Below, in pieces: positions 37,001 through 49,088 of a DNA stretch of 64,000 bases (position 1 is the first letter of the stretch; every line of letters begins with the position of its first letter). The stretch lies in assembly GCA_023375675.1 (NCBI GenBank), contig JALQBC010000037.1, forward strand, positions 124,001 through 188,000, given 5' to 3'. The notes under the pieces are model-generated. The model was given only the letters and a program-made list of their open reading frames with translations. It had not been told where the DNA came from and searched no databases. The DNA is from Cytospora piceicola (taxonomy: Eukaryota; Ascomycota; Sordariomycetes; Diaporthales; Cytosporaceae). The translations under genes and the position numbers were made by a program.

Positions 37001-40000
37001 TTTAAAACTATTAAATAACGATGTTTACTATAAAAGATATTTGTTTTATTTAGACGATCTTTATTATATCGAATATAGCTACGTTTCTTTATTTAAACTA
37101 CGTTTTTTTAAATATTATTATTATTATAATAATATTAAAACGTACTATAGTATAATAAGATAAGAAAGTCTTGTTTTAAACTTTAATATACTACTTTAAG
37201 TATTATTATATAAAAGTTATAGTTATATATACGCTTATACCGAAGTATATAGTTCTTTAACCGGTTATACTTTTAATACCTGTTATAATACCGAAGCTTT
37301 TAAATATACTATCTTTTAAGTAATACTAAACCTAATACTTAATATTAAAGTAAACTAAAAAGCTTAAGCTAATCTTTAAAAACTAAATAAAATAAATACC
37401 TTTAATTAAACCGAGTTTAATATCTTTTATTAAGCTATTTTAAATAGTTTACTTACTATTTTATTAGTAAAGATAAAAGTATAAGTATTTAAACGTTTAA
37501 ATATAAAACTATTAGTAAAATAAGAATTTATAGTATTATATTAAGTAAATATCTTTAACTTAGTAGTTAACGTATTATTTAATTACTTTAATAACGTATA
37601 AGTAAAAACGTCGGTTTTTATTAAAACTGCTTTATATATATATAAAGTAAAAGCTGCCTTTACTACTATAATTTTATTATAATTAAGCTATATTATACTT
37701 ATTATTAAGTTACTTATAAAAAAACTAAATTCTTTTTATTTAAAGTAAAGTAAAAAGGTTAAGTAAATACCTTAATTAGCTAAAATTCTTATAGTGTAAT
37801 AGCTATAAATTAATTGTCTTTTTCTTTAAAAATTAGTAAAAATATTTATTTAAGTATATTTAAACTTATTTTTAAAAAATATATAAAATATATAAAATAA
37901 AAAAGTACTATTTAAACTTTATTAAACTATAATTAATTACCTTTTTATTATTTTAAACTATTTATATAAAACGTAATTATTAACTTATCTTTTAAGTTTA
38001 ACCTTATTAATATATTAAACGCTTTAAATAGTATTAAATAACTTATTAATATTAAAGAATTTATCTTAAATAAGCCGCTTTTAAATAAAATAAACGTAAA
38101 AATATATAAATATCTTTATTTAAATAGAAAACTTAGTATTACTTATATTAAAAACCTGCTTAAAATAAAGCTATTAAATAATATATATATATACCGGTAT
38201 TTACTTAAGTTTATATTAAAGATAAACCGTTTTATATATAAGTTTATATATATATTTAAAGATATTTTAAATATTTAAATACTTAAAAGTAAGTAAATAT
38301 AAGTTCTTTTAGTTAAAAGCTAGTAAAATTAAAAGATATTATAATAACTATACTATTTTAATAAAAAAGACTAAAAAATTATTAATAGTATAATAAACGG
38401 TTTTTATAAATAAAGTTATACTAAGTAAGTTATTTAGTTTACTTTATTTAGCTTATTTATTTTAAAAGTATAAAAAATAATAAAAAGTAAGTATAAAGAA
38501 TATATAGTTATAAACCTTTATACTTTTAATAAAATAACTATTTCTAATATATATTTACTACTCTTTTAATTAAACGTTTTTAAAAATATTTATAATAAGT
38601 CTTTTTTTACTATTATCGATATAAGCTTATTTTTCTATTAGTTTTAAGTATACCTGTTATATTATAAACAGTTTACTTTAGTTAATTACTATAGTTAAAA
38701 ACAATTAAAAGTTATATTTATAAGATTTTATAACTTACTAATATACGTTTAACGTTATATAAACTATATACTTTAGCTATTTAAATACTTTATTATTACG
38801 TTTATTAATAATATTATCGTTTTCTTTAATATTATTAAAAAGTATATAAAGTATTTAAAGTAGCTATTTATACTATTTATAAAGCGTTATATATTTTTAT
38901 TTATTAAGAAATCTTTTATTAAATATCTTTTAATAAACTTACTTAAATTTAAAGTTAATAAACTAAGTATATATAATACTTTAAACTAAGTAAAAACTAT
39001 TACTTAATTATAGTTCTTTATTATATTATAATAACTTAAAAAGTTTATTAGCCTTATAAGTTATTTTTATTATTTAATACTATAATATATTAAACGTATC
39101 GATTTATTATAAAGATAAAAGATTTAAATATTTATTAAAAAACGAAAAAATAAAAAACTTTTAAAAAGTAACGTTTAAAAAAACTATACTTATTAAACCT
39201 TCTTTAAGCTTACTTATAAAAAGGTATATTCTTTTAATAATTTAAAGTTAGCTTTAATAAATAAAAACGTTTTATTTTATTAAAACTTAAATAAGTTATT
39301 ATTTATTTAGTTAAATATTTTAAAAAAAGTTAAATTTTTAAGTATTATTTTTTAGTTAAATAATAGTTTTAAATAAAACCGAAAGTTACTTATACCTTAT
39401 ACTTAAATCTATTTATTATAGTATTTAAGTAAAACTATTAATATAATTAAATATAAATACTAATTAACTAAACTTAAAGTTATTTATTTAATATAACTAA
39501 TTTATAAACTTTATATAGTTATTAATTTAAACTATAAATAACTTATATATATCTTTATAAACTATATTACTATTATTAATATTATTAAATAAATATCTTT
39601 TAATATAATAAATAAAACTAAAATAAATATAAAGCTTATTTTTATATTAAAATACTTAAGCTAATATAGTTTAAACGTTTATTATATTTTAAAGGTAATT
39701 AACGTATTAACAGATATTATCTTTAAGCTACTAATAAGTTAATAGCTTATAAAGAAAAATAATATACTTAATAAATTATAAGAAAATACTGCTTTATATA
39801 GTATATTTAAGATTTTTATTAATTAAATATTTAAAGATTATATTATTATAAAATATTAAAAATACATTAGTTAAACTAATATTATTTAATAATTATAAAG
39901 TAATTAAATAAAAGTAAACGTACTATTTAAGTTAAATATAAATAAACTTTTATATTTTATAAAGTTATTAAATAAATAACGTTTTTATATTTTAATAAAA

Positions 40001-43000
40001 GTAGCTATAAATCTTATTATTAAAGCTTATAATATTAAGTACTATTTCGGTAAAAATAAAGTTTAATATAACCTTATTAACTAGTTTATAATTAAGAATT
40101 ATTATTAAAAGGTTTTTAAATATATTAAGAATTATCTAGTTTATATAGTAAATTATAATAAAAGTTAATAGTTATTAAATAAAATACAGCTTATTTTCTT
40201 ATTATTAATCTTATTTTATACTATTATTATAGACTTTATAACGGCTTTACTTAACGTTTTAACTATTAATATTTTATAAGTAATTTTTAAAGTACTTTTT
40301 TTTAATGTTTTTCTTTCGGTTATAAATAAGTATAATAAAGTAACTATTATTATCTTTAATAACGTTATATATATAGCTATTAATTAAATATATATACTAT
40401 TATATATATTATATTTATATAATTAAAGTATTTTATAATATATTATCTTTAATAAAAATTTTAAGTTTTTTTTAAACTTTTAATAAAGTTTATAGTTTAG
40501 TTTAAATATTAAGCTAGCTTATTTAACTGTTTAATACTTATAAACTAATAGCTAGTTTAAAAGTAAAAATAAAATAATAAAATTAACTATTTAAATATTT
40601 ATTATAATATATTTTAAAGTCGAATAAACCGATATTATTTTAGTATTATAGTTTAACTTAAATAATACTTATAATAAGGTTATAAAATACTTTATTAACT
40701 AGCTTTTATATAGATTTAATTTTATTAAAATAAGTTAGTTAAGAAAAGGTATTTTAGTATTAACTTAAAATATATTTTAAAAAAAAGTATAACTTATAAT
40801 TATTAAAGCTTAAATAGCTATAAAACTATAATATAATAAAAAGTATTATTAATATAAGTTTACTTTAAGTAATTAAGTTTTTATTAAACTTTATTATAGC
40901 TATATATTATTTAAAAATCTAGCTTAAAAGTATTTTTAATAATATATAAAACTGTTTTAAATTATATATAAAGTAAGTAAATTAATATATAAGTTTAAAA
41001 TAGCTTTATATATAAATATTTATTTAATATTATTTATAATATATTTATTTTTAAATAAGCTATTATAATTTAACTTATATAAATAAAATCTATTAATTAT
41101 AAAGCTTATAAAAGTAAATAATAATAAAGTATAAAAGTATAATAAAGTTTTTAAATATTATAAGTTATAATATATTATAGTTAAATATAAGTAAAAGTAT
41201 AATTATAAATAGTTATATATTAAGTATTTTATAAAATAAACTAATTACTTTAACTATTTTAATATATAAATATTATAAAATACTTTAAATATTAATAAAA
41301 TAATTTAAAAATTCGAAATAAAATAAAAGAAAATAAAAAAGCTATATATTTAATTAGTAATAAAAAGAAAACTACTTTTAAAATAATTAAAACTTAAAAA
41401 AATAGTTATTTAAATATTATAATTTAAATTAAAAGAAAAACTATTTAATAAATAACTATTAAATTAGTTAATAATATTAATATTAAAGCTAAAAAGTAAT
41501 ATTTAATATTTATAAAAAGTTATTAAATAATAAAAGTTAAATATATTTATATTAATATTAAATAATAAATAATAATAATAAAAACTTATTTATTAATTAA
41601 TTATTAACTTAAACTTTTTTTTATATACTATTTATTACTTTTTTTTATTTTATTTTTTTTATTAAAGTTTACTTTTAAAATATTATATTATTAATTTAAT
41701 TATTATATAAAGTATTTTATATAAAAACTTACTTTAAAGTTATTATTTATTTATTTTTTTATATAATTTAAAATTATTATATTAAATTTACTTTATATTT
41801 ATTATTAAATATATATATTAAATTAAAAAAAACTTATATAAAATATTAATAATTAAATATTTTATAAGTATTTTATAATATTAAAATTTTATTTAATATT
41901 ATACTTTATTTTTTATAACTTTAATTATTTATACTTATAAAAAAGTTATATAAAAAAATACTTAATAAAAGTATATAAAGCTTTATATTAAAATATATTA
42001 AACTTTAAAAGATATAAATAAAAACTTTATTTATATAAAAAAACATTAATAATATTTATTAAAACGTTTATTATTAATATATAATATAATACTTACTTAT
42101 ATTATTAAATAGTTAAATAAATACGTTTTTAATAAAAAGTAATTAATAAAAGATATATTAATTTTATTAATTAAAAGGTAGAATTTAATATATATATACT
42201 GTTTTTAAAGCTTTTAATATATTTAATTAGTTATAAAGTTACTTATTATAAAGCTTAATAATACTTTAATTAATATTTTATCTTTATTTAAATTAATTAT
42301 AATAATATATTATATTATAAGTAAAAGCTTTATTTTAATATATAAATTAACTATATAAGTTAAATAATAGATTTATTTATAAATAAATATAAGAAAATTA
42401 ATTTAATATATTTATTAAATTATTTTATAATATTAACTTAAAAAAGTTTAAATTTATTTATTTATAGTATTTTTATAACTTTATTTATATTATTTTATAA
42501 ATATAATAAATATATTTATTATAATAAAAAAAGCTAATTTATTTAAAATATAAATAACTTTATTATTAATAAAATAAATTTAATTATAATATAGTATATT
42601 ATAATAAGCTTATAATTTTTAAATATTAAGCTTATAAATACTAGTTATATTATTATAAAAGAATAATAAAAGATATAAAAGAAATATTATACTTTTATAT
42701 TTAATATTATTATTTATATTAAGCTTATTATAAATACTTTTAAAAAGCTTAAAATATAATTAACTTTTAAATATTTATTATAAAACTTATAATTATTAAG
42801 TTAAAAAGGCTTATTTACTACTTTTATTCTTATAAAAGATAATATTAAAAAAGAATTAATATATAACTTTTAATTTACTTTTATTAAAAGTCTTTTTATA
42901 AGTAAAAAGCTTTATATTATTAATAATAATTTATTTATTATAGTTTATAAGTTAAATAAGTTTAAAGTAAATTTACTTTTTATAAAACGTAAATATTTAA

Positions 43001-44637
43001 TATACTTTATTACTATTATTAATAATATATATAAAAATAATAAACTTAAGTATTATAATTTAAAGTTAAAGTATTAAGAAGTTATATAGTTAAAAAGTTA
43101 TATATAACTTAAGTAAAGCTAGTATATTAAAATAAGTAGAATTTTTATAAAAGAGTTTTAGCTAATTAAAGTAACTTATTAAAGTTAAGGTTATAATACT
43201 TATAATACTTAACTTATAAGTATAATAAATAAAAAAAGCTTATAATACTTTTATTATAAGTACTTTAAGCTTATAATTAAAAAGCTAAATATATAAAAAT
43301 AAAAAAGTATTACCTTTTAAATAGTTTATAATTAGTCTTTAATTATTAATTTAAGTATTATTTTTATAATAAGTTTTATTACCTTTTAATTATTATAAAA
43401 AATAAAGCTTAAAATATTATTTATTTTTTATATATACATTTTATTAATAATATAAACTTTATTAGTTATAATAAGTACTTTTATAAAGGTTATACTATAA
43501 TTATTATATTAAAACGTTTATTAAGTTTAATATTAATATATTTATTTTATATATTATTAAAGTAAGTTATAAGCTTAAAGCTACTATTTATATTTAAATA
43601 AATAGTTAAAAGCTTTATATTATTTTACTACTTAATATAACTAGTATTAATATTATAATATTATATAGTACTATTATATAAATAATAAACTTTATTTATT
43701 ATATTTAAAAACTTAATAAAGAGTTATATATATAATACTTTAACGTTACCTTTATACTTAAGTACTTCTTTTACTATTAAATAGATTTTAGTTTTATTAA
43801 AATTAAGTTTTAAAATAGCAGCTATATTAACTAAACAGGTACTTACTTTAAATAAAAACGTTTTTATATTAATAACCTTAGTTATATATTTATTAAAACG
43901 TTTAAACGCTACTTATATAATATAAAGTCTTACTTTAAGGTTTATAATATAATTAAAACTATAAATTTAACGTTTAATAAGGTTTTAATATTAACTAAAA
44001 ACGTTTTTAATAAAAATATAAAGGTATTATTTAGTTTACTATTCTTTTTAATTAAAAAAGAGTTAAAACTTTACTAAGTTTATTATAAATATATTTTGTT
44101 AAATTATTGTTTTATTATTATTTTATAGTTATTTTTATATTTATTATTTTATATTTATTAGTTTATAGCTGTTATTATAGTATCGATAGTATATATAAGT
44201 AAACCGACGTTATATAATAAGTATTTAAAAATAAAAACTATTATTACTTTTTTTTTCTATTTATTTAATAATATTAATAGTATATATAGGTCTATTAATA
44301 CTATAAAGTAAGTACTTAAAAATAAAAACTACTTTTATCTTTATTTTTTATAGTTAACTATACTCTTTTTTTAATTATACCTTATACTTTTATAAGCTTT
44401 TATTTCTTTTTACTATATATACTACTATAGTTTATATAGGCCTTTACCGGTTATTTTATTATATTAGAATTTAAATACTATTATTACTTAAATAAAGTAC
44501 TTTTTCTATAGATTAATAACGGTTCTTCTTTATATCTTATAAATATAACTAACTTTATATTATAAACTTACTATTAATTTAATTATAACTATAATACTTA
44601 TATTTATATAAATAAGAATTTTTCTTTTAAAGGTAAT
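34059..44637 (+). pseudogene. Gypsy interior, copy 2 (full length, 10.6 kb)
   Basis: Homologous to copy 1 up to 40513, with RT motif at 38801-38821 and integrase at about 40200-40700. About 3.7 kb of near-pure A/T sequence follows to LTR C, in which I recognise no domain. An element of 11.06 kb is long for a fungal Gypsy element, so an additional frame or an older nested insertion may lie in 40.9-44.6 kb. Confidence 0.6.
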
Positions 44638-44875
44638 TATTATATATTTACTAGTAAGTTTATAATAAACTTACTTATAAATGTATTTATAAATTTACTA
44701 TATATTTACCGGTAATTTAAATAGTTAAACATATAGTAATTATATAATAAACTTAAGGTAAGTTTATAGTAAGTTTATAAGTCTGTATATAGTTTATAAG
44801 AGTACTTAGTTATATAAAAAGAAAGAGAGAGAATCGATCTTTATTATATACTACTATACTATACCGTTACTATTA
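44638..44875 (+). repeat. Gypsy LTR C (true 3' LTR)
   Basis: 238 bp, aligned end to end with LTRs A and B; followed by AGTTA, the presumed mutated target duplication. Confidence 0.85.
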
Positions 44876-46549
44876 AGTTATAAGGCGGCTTATAAAGGTA
44901 TTTAAAAACCGAAAGATATATAGCTTCTTGTTAATAGTATAATATATTAGCTAGCGTATATAACTATAAAAAAGAAAAGCTTAAATAATTCTAAAGTTAA
45001 TTTTATAACGTAATAGGTTATACCGGGCCTTAAAAGCTTATTAATAGCTTTATATCTTATAGTAGCGGCGGTAGCTATATTTTCGATTATAATAAAGGCT
45101 TAAAAGGAAAAGAGAGTAATAGTATATAATATAACGATTTGTCTTTTTCGATAAACAGTATTATATTATTACTATCGTCTTTAAGCTAAAAGAGAAAAAG
45201 GTTATAACTATTACTTATAAAAAGCTTCGGCTACTTTTTTACTTTATTAATAATAGCTTATTTCGCTTATTATTTTACCTTTATATTAAGAAAGAACTGT
45301 TTTATCTTTATTTTATCTTTTAGCTATATTAATAGCTTCTCTTTTATTATAATATCTAATAGTTAAATAATAAAGTAGCTTTTATATAAGCTTATATAAA
45401 TCTCTTATTCTTTTAAAAAAGTCTTTATCTTATATTATTAAGTAAAGATAATTAACTTAAATATATTTTTATTTTAGCTTTCGAAATCTTTTTAAAAGTC
45501 TATTAATAGATATTTACTAATAATGCTTATTTAATAAAGATTCTTAATAATATATATAATAAAGGTTATTGCGTTAACTTTATTAAATATATCTTTACTT
45601 ATAAAGGCATTTTATAGCTTTAAGTCGATATATATTTATTAGCTTTAAGAAACTTATAATACCTTTATTAAGCTATCGAGGTATTTCTATAAAAAGTAAG
45701 GGCTATTAGCTTTATCTTTATTAAAAGCTATTATAAAGTTATAGTAATTATAATTAAAGTATATAAAAAGAAAGACGTTTTTATACTATACTTTTCCGAC
45801 TAATTACTAATACGTTTAAACTATTTACTTATAGATAGTAATCGCTTAGAATTACTATATAGTAGCTTAACCTTTACTAGCCTTTTTATTTATATAACTA
45901 ACGTCGAAAAGGTTTATAAGGAAAAGGTCTGTTACAGAGTAGGGTTTTTAAAAGAGGATTTTATAAGGTTTCGAGGAAAGAAGAAAATCGTAGGTACGGT
46001 TATAAGAGAAGGGAAGGTTATAAAGGTTATAATTATAAAGAAGGTTTATTATAAAGTTATAAAGTAAAGTTATAAAGGGAAAGTTTATAATTATTATAAA
46101 GAAAGGTTATAATAAAAGGTTATTTTCGGTAAAAGAAATAATAAGCTAAGAAAGTATATAGGTTTTACTTTAAAGGAAGTTTATAATATAAAATAAGTAT
46201 ATAGTTTTATTTAAAAAGAAAGTTTATAGTATAAGAAAGTTTTAAGAGTATTATATAATAGTATATGCTAGTAGGTTATAAAGTAGTTTTCTAAACAGAT
46301 ATATCGTTATTAAATTAGTTTAAAAAGGCTTTATAAGGGTTTATCGGTTAATTAACTTAATATCGACTATTTTCTAAAGGTTAGCTATACCTAAATAACT
46401 ATAAATAGTTTTAATCTTAACGTAGATCTTATAACTTAAAACGTAATAAACAGCTTATAATAGAGCCTTAATCGTCGTATAATAATTATAAGAAAAATCT
46501 GCCTTTTTTAACCTTACTATTAAAGGTTACCTATATAACTACTAATTAA

Positions 46550-46747
46550 TGTTAGTAAAGCTTAAGGTAATATAAGTACGATCGATTGTATAGTCTGTTA
46601 GCTTAAGGTTATATATATATTCTCTAGGTTTAAAGCTATCTATAAGCTTAGTATAGAAACCTATTTATAAGCTAAGCAGCTTAACAGTTTTACCGCCTTA
46701 CCGAGGTAGCAGGCTTAACCGTCTGCCTAATTAGGTAGCGTTTTATA
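46550..46747 (-). repeat. LTR of outer Copia element (right; 5' LTR of the minus-strand element)
   Basis: Starts TGTTAGTAAAG and ends TTTTATA. It aligns end to end with 21875-22072; many of the visible differences are C/T or G/A transitions. Confidence 0.85.
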
Positions 46748-47010
46748 CTAACCTTATTTAGTATATTCTAATCTCTTTATATTTAATATTTACACTAAAT
46801 TACATTTTTAACTTTAATATTAAAAGTTTTTATCGGTTTATATTTTACTTTTCTTTTAATAGTTTTATTATCTGTAATTACTATTAAGACCGACTTAAAT
46901 ATATTTATATACGTAGCTTTAATACTTTATATAATAGCTTAATAAGTTAAAGTGTTAACTTACTAGCTAAACACTTTAAAATAAAAAGGTTAAAGAAAGT
47001 AAGTAAGTAG
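46748..47010. repeat. Right part of the second ~310-bp repeat copy (RIP-mutated)
   Basis: Begins with the second CTAAC and matches 16877-17130 with mostly C-to-T and G-to-A differences. It ends in a short GTAAGTAAGTAGGTAA run like the long microsatellite of copy 1. The left part of this copy lies at 21814. Confidence 0.75.
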
Positions 47011-47587
47011 GTAATAAAAGAATTAAAGAACTAAATAATATATATATATAAGTAAATACTAGAATATAACTAATTATATACTTATTTCTGCTTTTATATT
47101 ATACTATATACTACCTTAAAATGAAATTATATAAATATACTAATAAAGCTAAGCTTTAGGTATAGCAGGGTAGTAAATACTAGTTTAATAAAACCCTGTC
47201 TTTTAATTATATTTCACTTTATTTAGCTTTAGTGACTATAGCAGTCTGTTGACGTAGAGGGTCTGAGTAGACAGATGTAATGTTAATCTAACGGCTGTGT
47301 TCTTAAGGATAGTTAGGTTCTTTATATTTCTTGGAAGTGCAGTCACCTTAGGCACAGCATTTTCATTGAAGATCAGAACAAGAGTAAACGCATCGCATCA
47401 TGTATTGTGTGTAGGGTCCAAATAGCTACGAGACGCAATCCCAAAGGGGGCCCCAGGCTCAAGCAAGAGGTTCCCTTGGCCGTTCTCCCTGACCCATAAA
47501 ATTGCATTGTCACTTCCACCAAATTCCCCACCGAAATGTAAACCGGTTGATTGACATCCGTATCGTAGCAAGAATCACCCTTCTCCC
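47011..47587. other. Transition from RIP-mutated to normal DNA; 3' region of minus-strand gene
   Basis: AT-rich composition fades between about 47100 and 47230. After that the sequence has normal GC content and is the downstream region of the gene ending at 47588. No gene seen. Confidence 0.5.
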
Positions 47588-48526
47588 CTACTTAGACCTA
47601 AGATCAGGAAGACAAACCTTCGATGGATCCAACTTCCAAAATTTTAGCCTTCGCCTGGTCTTGTCGTTGAAAGTGTGGTTCTTGCTCATAACCCGGACGG
47701 CCTCAGCAAGATACAGACTGGGAGGGATGCGCATTTGCAGCTGTATCAGAAGCCGACAGTATGCTACTTGCTTGTTGTCGTCATCGGCAACGACATTCTC
47801 ATCTTCGTAGTGGTATCTGACTTCCTTGATGCAGTCGACAATTCTGGGGTAATCGACGTGCGCAATCCAGTCCGAATGAATGGCAGCTATGTGCTCTCTG
47901 ATGTAACTCTCCCTGAAACCTGCCACCTTGTCGGGCTTTTTGATGGGGTTCTCTGCATCGTGGACCTGGCCAGCCATGATTGATTTGTCCATCTCACTAG
48001 TGTTGGGGGTGGTAGGCCCCCGGTTCCGGTCAATCTTCTCAGATAACAGCATGATAGCCTGTATCATGCCTCCATTCAAGGTCGACTGTGCCAAGCCCAT
48101 CATTTCCAAGTCCCTCTTCTGTCTTTGTATAGCTTCAGCCAACCTAGTGGCCACATCGCCGTCCAGGAGAGATGCTTCGCCGGCGTCGTTGAGCCCATTG
48201 CTATGAGCCTTCCTTTGGGATGCATCGTTGGTTTGTTGCATAGGCTTGTCTGTAGCACTGTGCTTTGACTTGATGTTAACGATTTGACGAGACACGATCT
48301 CCCAAAGATCTGTCGAGGCCGCGCTCAATCTGGCGTGTGCCTCATCCACCACACGATACCTGAAAAACTGTTTGCGCAACGTGCTTTCCAATCTAGCGGT
48401 CACATCGCCGCGATCATCAGACGCGCTTCCATCGCGTTCTATGGTCGACGTGTCTTTGGGTTGGGGAGGTTGTGGAGCAGGAGTGTTTGTAATACTGTCC
48501 CGTATCTTTCGCTTCTTGCCTGCCAT
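47588..48526 (-). CDS. EAxRVMS-family protein, 312 aa, uncharacterised
   Basis: I start at the minus-strand ATG at 48526 (MAGKKRKIRDS), a basic, nuclear-signal-like N-terminus. The frame stays open another 17 codons upstream with no clear coding sense. The middle is Ser/Asp/Gln-rich with short predicted helices (VATRLAEAIQRQKRDLEMM). The last ~100 residues contain the domain shared with the 53.5-kb locus: AIHSDWIAHVDYPRIVDCI, then LYLAEAVRVMSKNHTF, then LDPSKVCLPDL at the end. Single exon, no signal or membrane segment. It is the most intact small member of the four-locus family in this window. Function unknown. It lies right at the edge of the RIP block but is not itself RIP-mutated. Confidence 0.7.
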   Translation of the reverse strand: MAGKKRKIRDSITNTPAPQPPQPKDTSTIERDGSASDDRGDVTARLESTLRKQFFRYRVVDEAHARLSAASTDLWEIVSRQIVNIKSKHSATDKPMQQTNDASQRKAHSNGLNDAGEASLLDGDVATRLAEAIQRQKRDLEMMGLAQSTLNGGMIQAIMLLSEKIDRNRGPTTPNTSEMDKSIMAGQVHDAENPIKKPDKVAGFRESYIREHIAAIHSDWIAHVDYPRIVDCIKEVRYHYEDENVVADDDNKQVAYCRLLIQLQMRIPPSLYLAEAVRVMSKNHTFNDKTRRRLKFWKLDPSKVCLPDLRSK

Positions 48527-49004
48527 TCTGAACTCTTCGACCTCGTTAATGGTAGACAGTGTGGAGTGGGTAAACACCTGACTGCGTTGTGGTCAGCTGA
48601 GGCCAGATCCCAATGAGCGGGAAGGAGTATACCAACGTCGGTGCCAGGGAATACACTGATTTCCCTGACGATGTCAAGAAAGGTGTGCGTGGCCTTGTTC
48701 ATCAGGCGCTGTCGACCTCTATTTACCGATGATGCCCCAAACTTGAGATGAAGTTGTCTTGGCGGGTGCCAGTGGAGTGACCAGCAGGCTAGATGGGGGT
48801 CAGAGTCGTCTGAGGCACGGCGACGGCGGCTGTGGACAAGGCACTGCTTCCCTGGACGGACTTGGCGGACTTGACGGGGCGGAGGAAGGAATAGCAGCAG
48901 CCACGGAGGAGGAAGAAGCAATAGACGGGGCAGAAGACGGCGGTCGTGGACGGCATGACGGTGCTGACGACGGGCTTCAGGGTGGACGACGTGCATAACC
49001 CTAC

Positions 49005-49053
49005 CTGAAGATAACCCTAACCCTAGCCATAGCCCTAACCTAATGTGAGCATT
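49005..49053. repeat. Interstitial telomere-like CCCTAA repeats
   Basis: ATAACCCTAACCCTAG is followed by AGCCCTAACCTAA, with a looser CATAACCCTACC just before. It is about four degenerate units of the fungal telomere sequence (TTAGGG on the other strand). Too short and imperfect for a chromosome end. Confidence 0.7.
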
Positions 49054-49088
49054 GATTGGGGACAGCAGTTAAGGCGACCGCTCCCCAG

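Larger units (their letters stand above)
27167..44875 (+). mobile_element. Ty3/Gypsy LTR retrotransposon with partial tandem duplication, nested in the Copia element
   Basis: Three 238-bp LTRs (27167-27404, 33821-34058, 44638-44875). Outer flanks GGTTA (27162-27166) and AGTTA (44876-44880) fit one 5-bp target duplication with a G-to-A change. Segment 27167-33820 and segment 33821-40513 are homologous throughout. Only the second continues through the rest of integrase to an LTR, so LTR plus 5' interior is duplicated. Reading through stops, the order RT (YVDD-type motif, now FINN, at 32108 and 38801) then integrase (DFI..L and DKYSK-like at about 33530-33700 and 40220-40390) gives Gypsy, plus strand. 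The HPQTDG-like integrase segment is only in the second copy, near 40510-40580. No intact frame survives. Confidence 0.85.
22080..46549. other. RIP-mutated heterochromatin-type block
   Basis: Extremely AT-rich. CpA and TpG are nearly absent over long stretches, TpA is dominant, and surviving C is mostly in CpG or CpT. From 24388 to 47501 no frame of 60 codons or more is open on either strand. This is the recognised product of repeat-induced point mutation acting on duplicated DNA. The most extreme part is about 41000-43700. Confidence 0.95.
21875..46747 (-). mobile_element. Ty1/Copia-type LTR retrotransposon (RIP-inactivated), split by a nested Gypsy element
   Basis: Two 198-bp direct LTRs (21875-22072, 46550-46747) are flanked by identical 5-bp duplications CTAAC (21870-21874, 46748-46752). 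Without the nested insertion the element is about 7.16 kb. Read on the minus strand through RIP stops, three domains can be placed in Copia order. A CCHC-type zinc knuckle lies at 26323-26370 (KCFIYN.KGY pattern, two Cys lost). The RT motif QTDDTFIL lies near 23255-23277, with Gln CAA turned into stop TAA. The RNase H tail (LADxxxKxxxNKAL) lies at about 22370-22410, next to the 3' LTR. RNase H being adjacent to the LTR with no integrase after it supports Copia rather than Gypsy. No intact frame remains. Confidence 0.8.

Noticed and set aside
22080..46549. Mitochondrial or plasmid DNA because of the AT richness
   Set aside because: LTRs, target duplications, RT and integrase remnants and CpA/TpG depletion explain it as RIP-mutated nuclear retroelements.
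48439..48998. 185-codon minus-strand frame upstream of the gene at 47588-48526
   Set aside because: Overlaps the gene's 5' end in another frame, is His/Arg/Pro-rich with no features, and has GC-rich open frames on the opposite strand too.
49005..49053. A true chromosome end
   Set aside because: Units are few and degenerate, with genes on both sides; only an interstitial remnant is supported.
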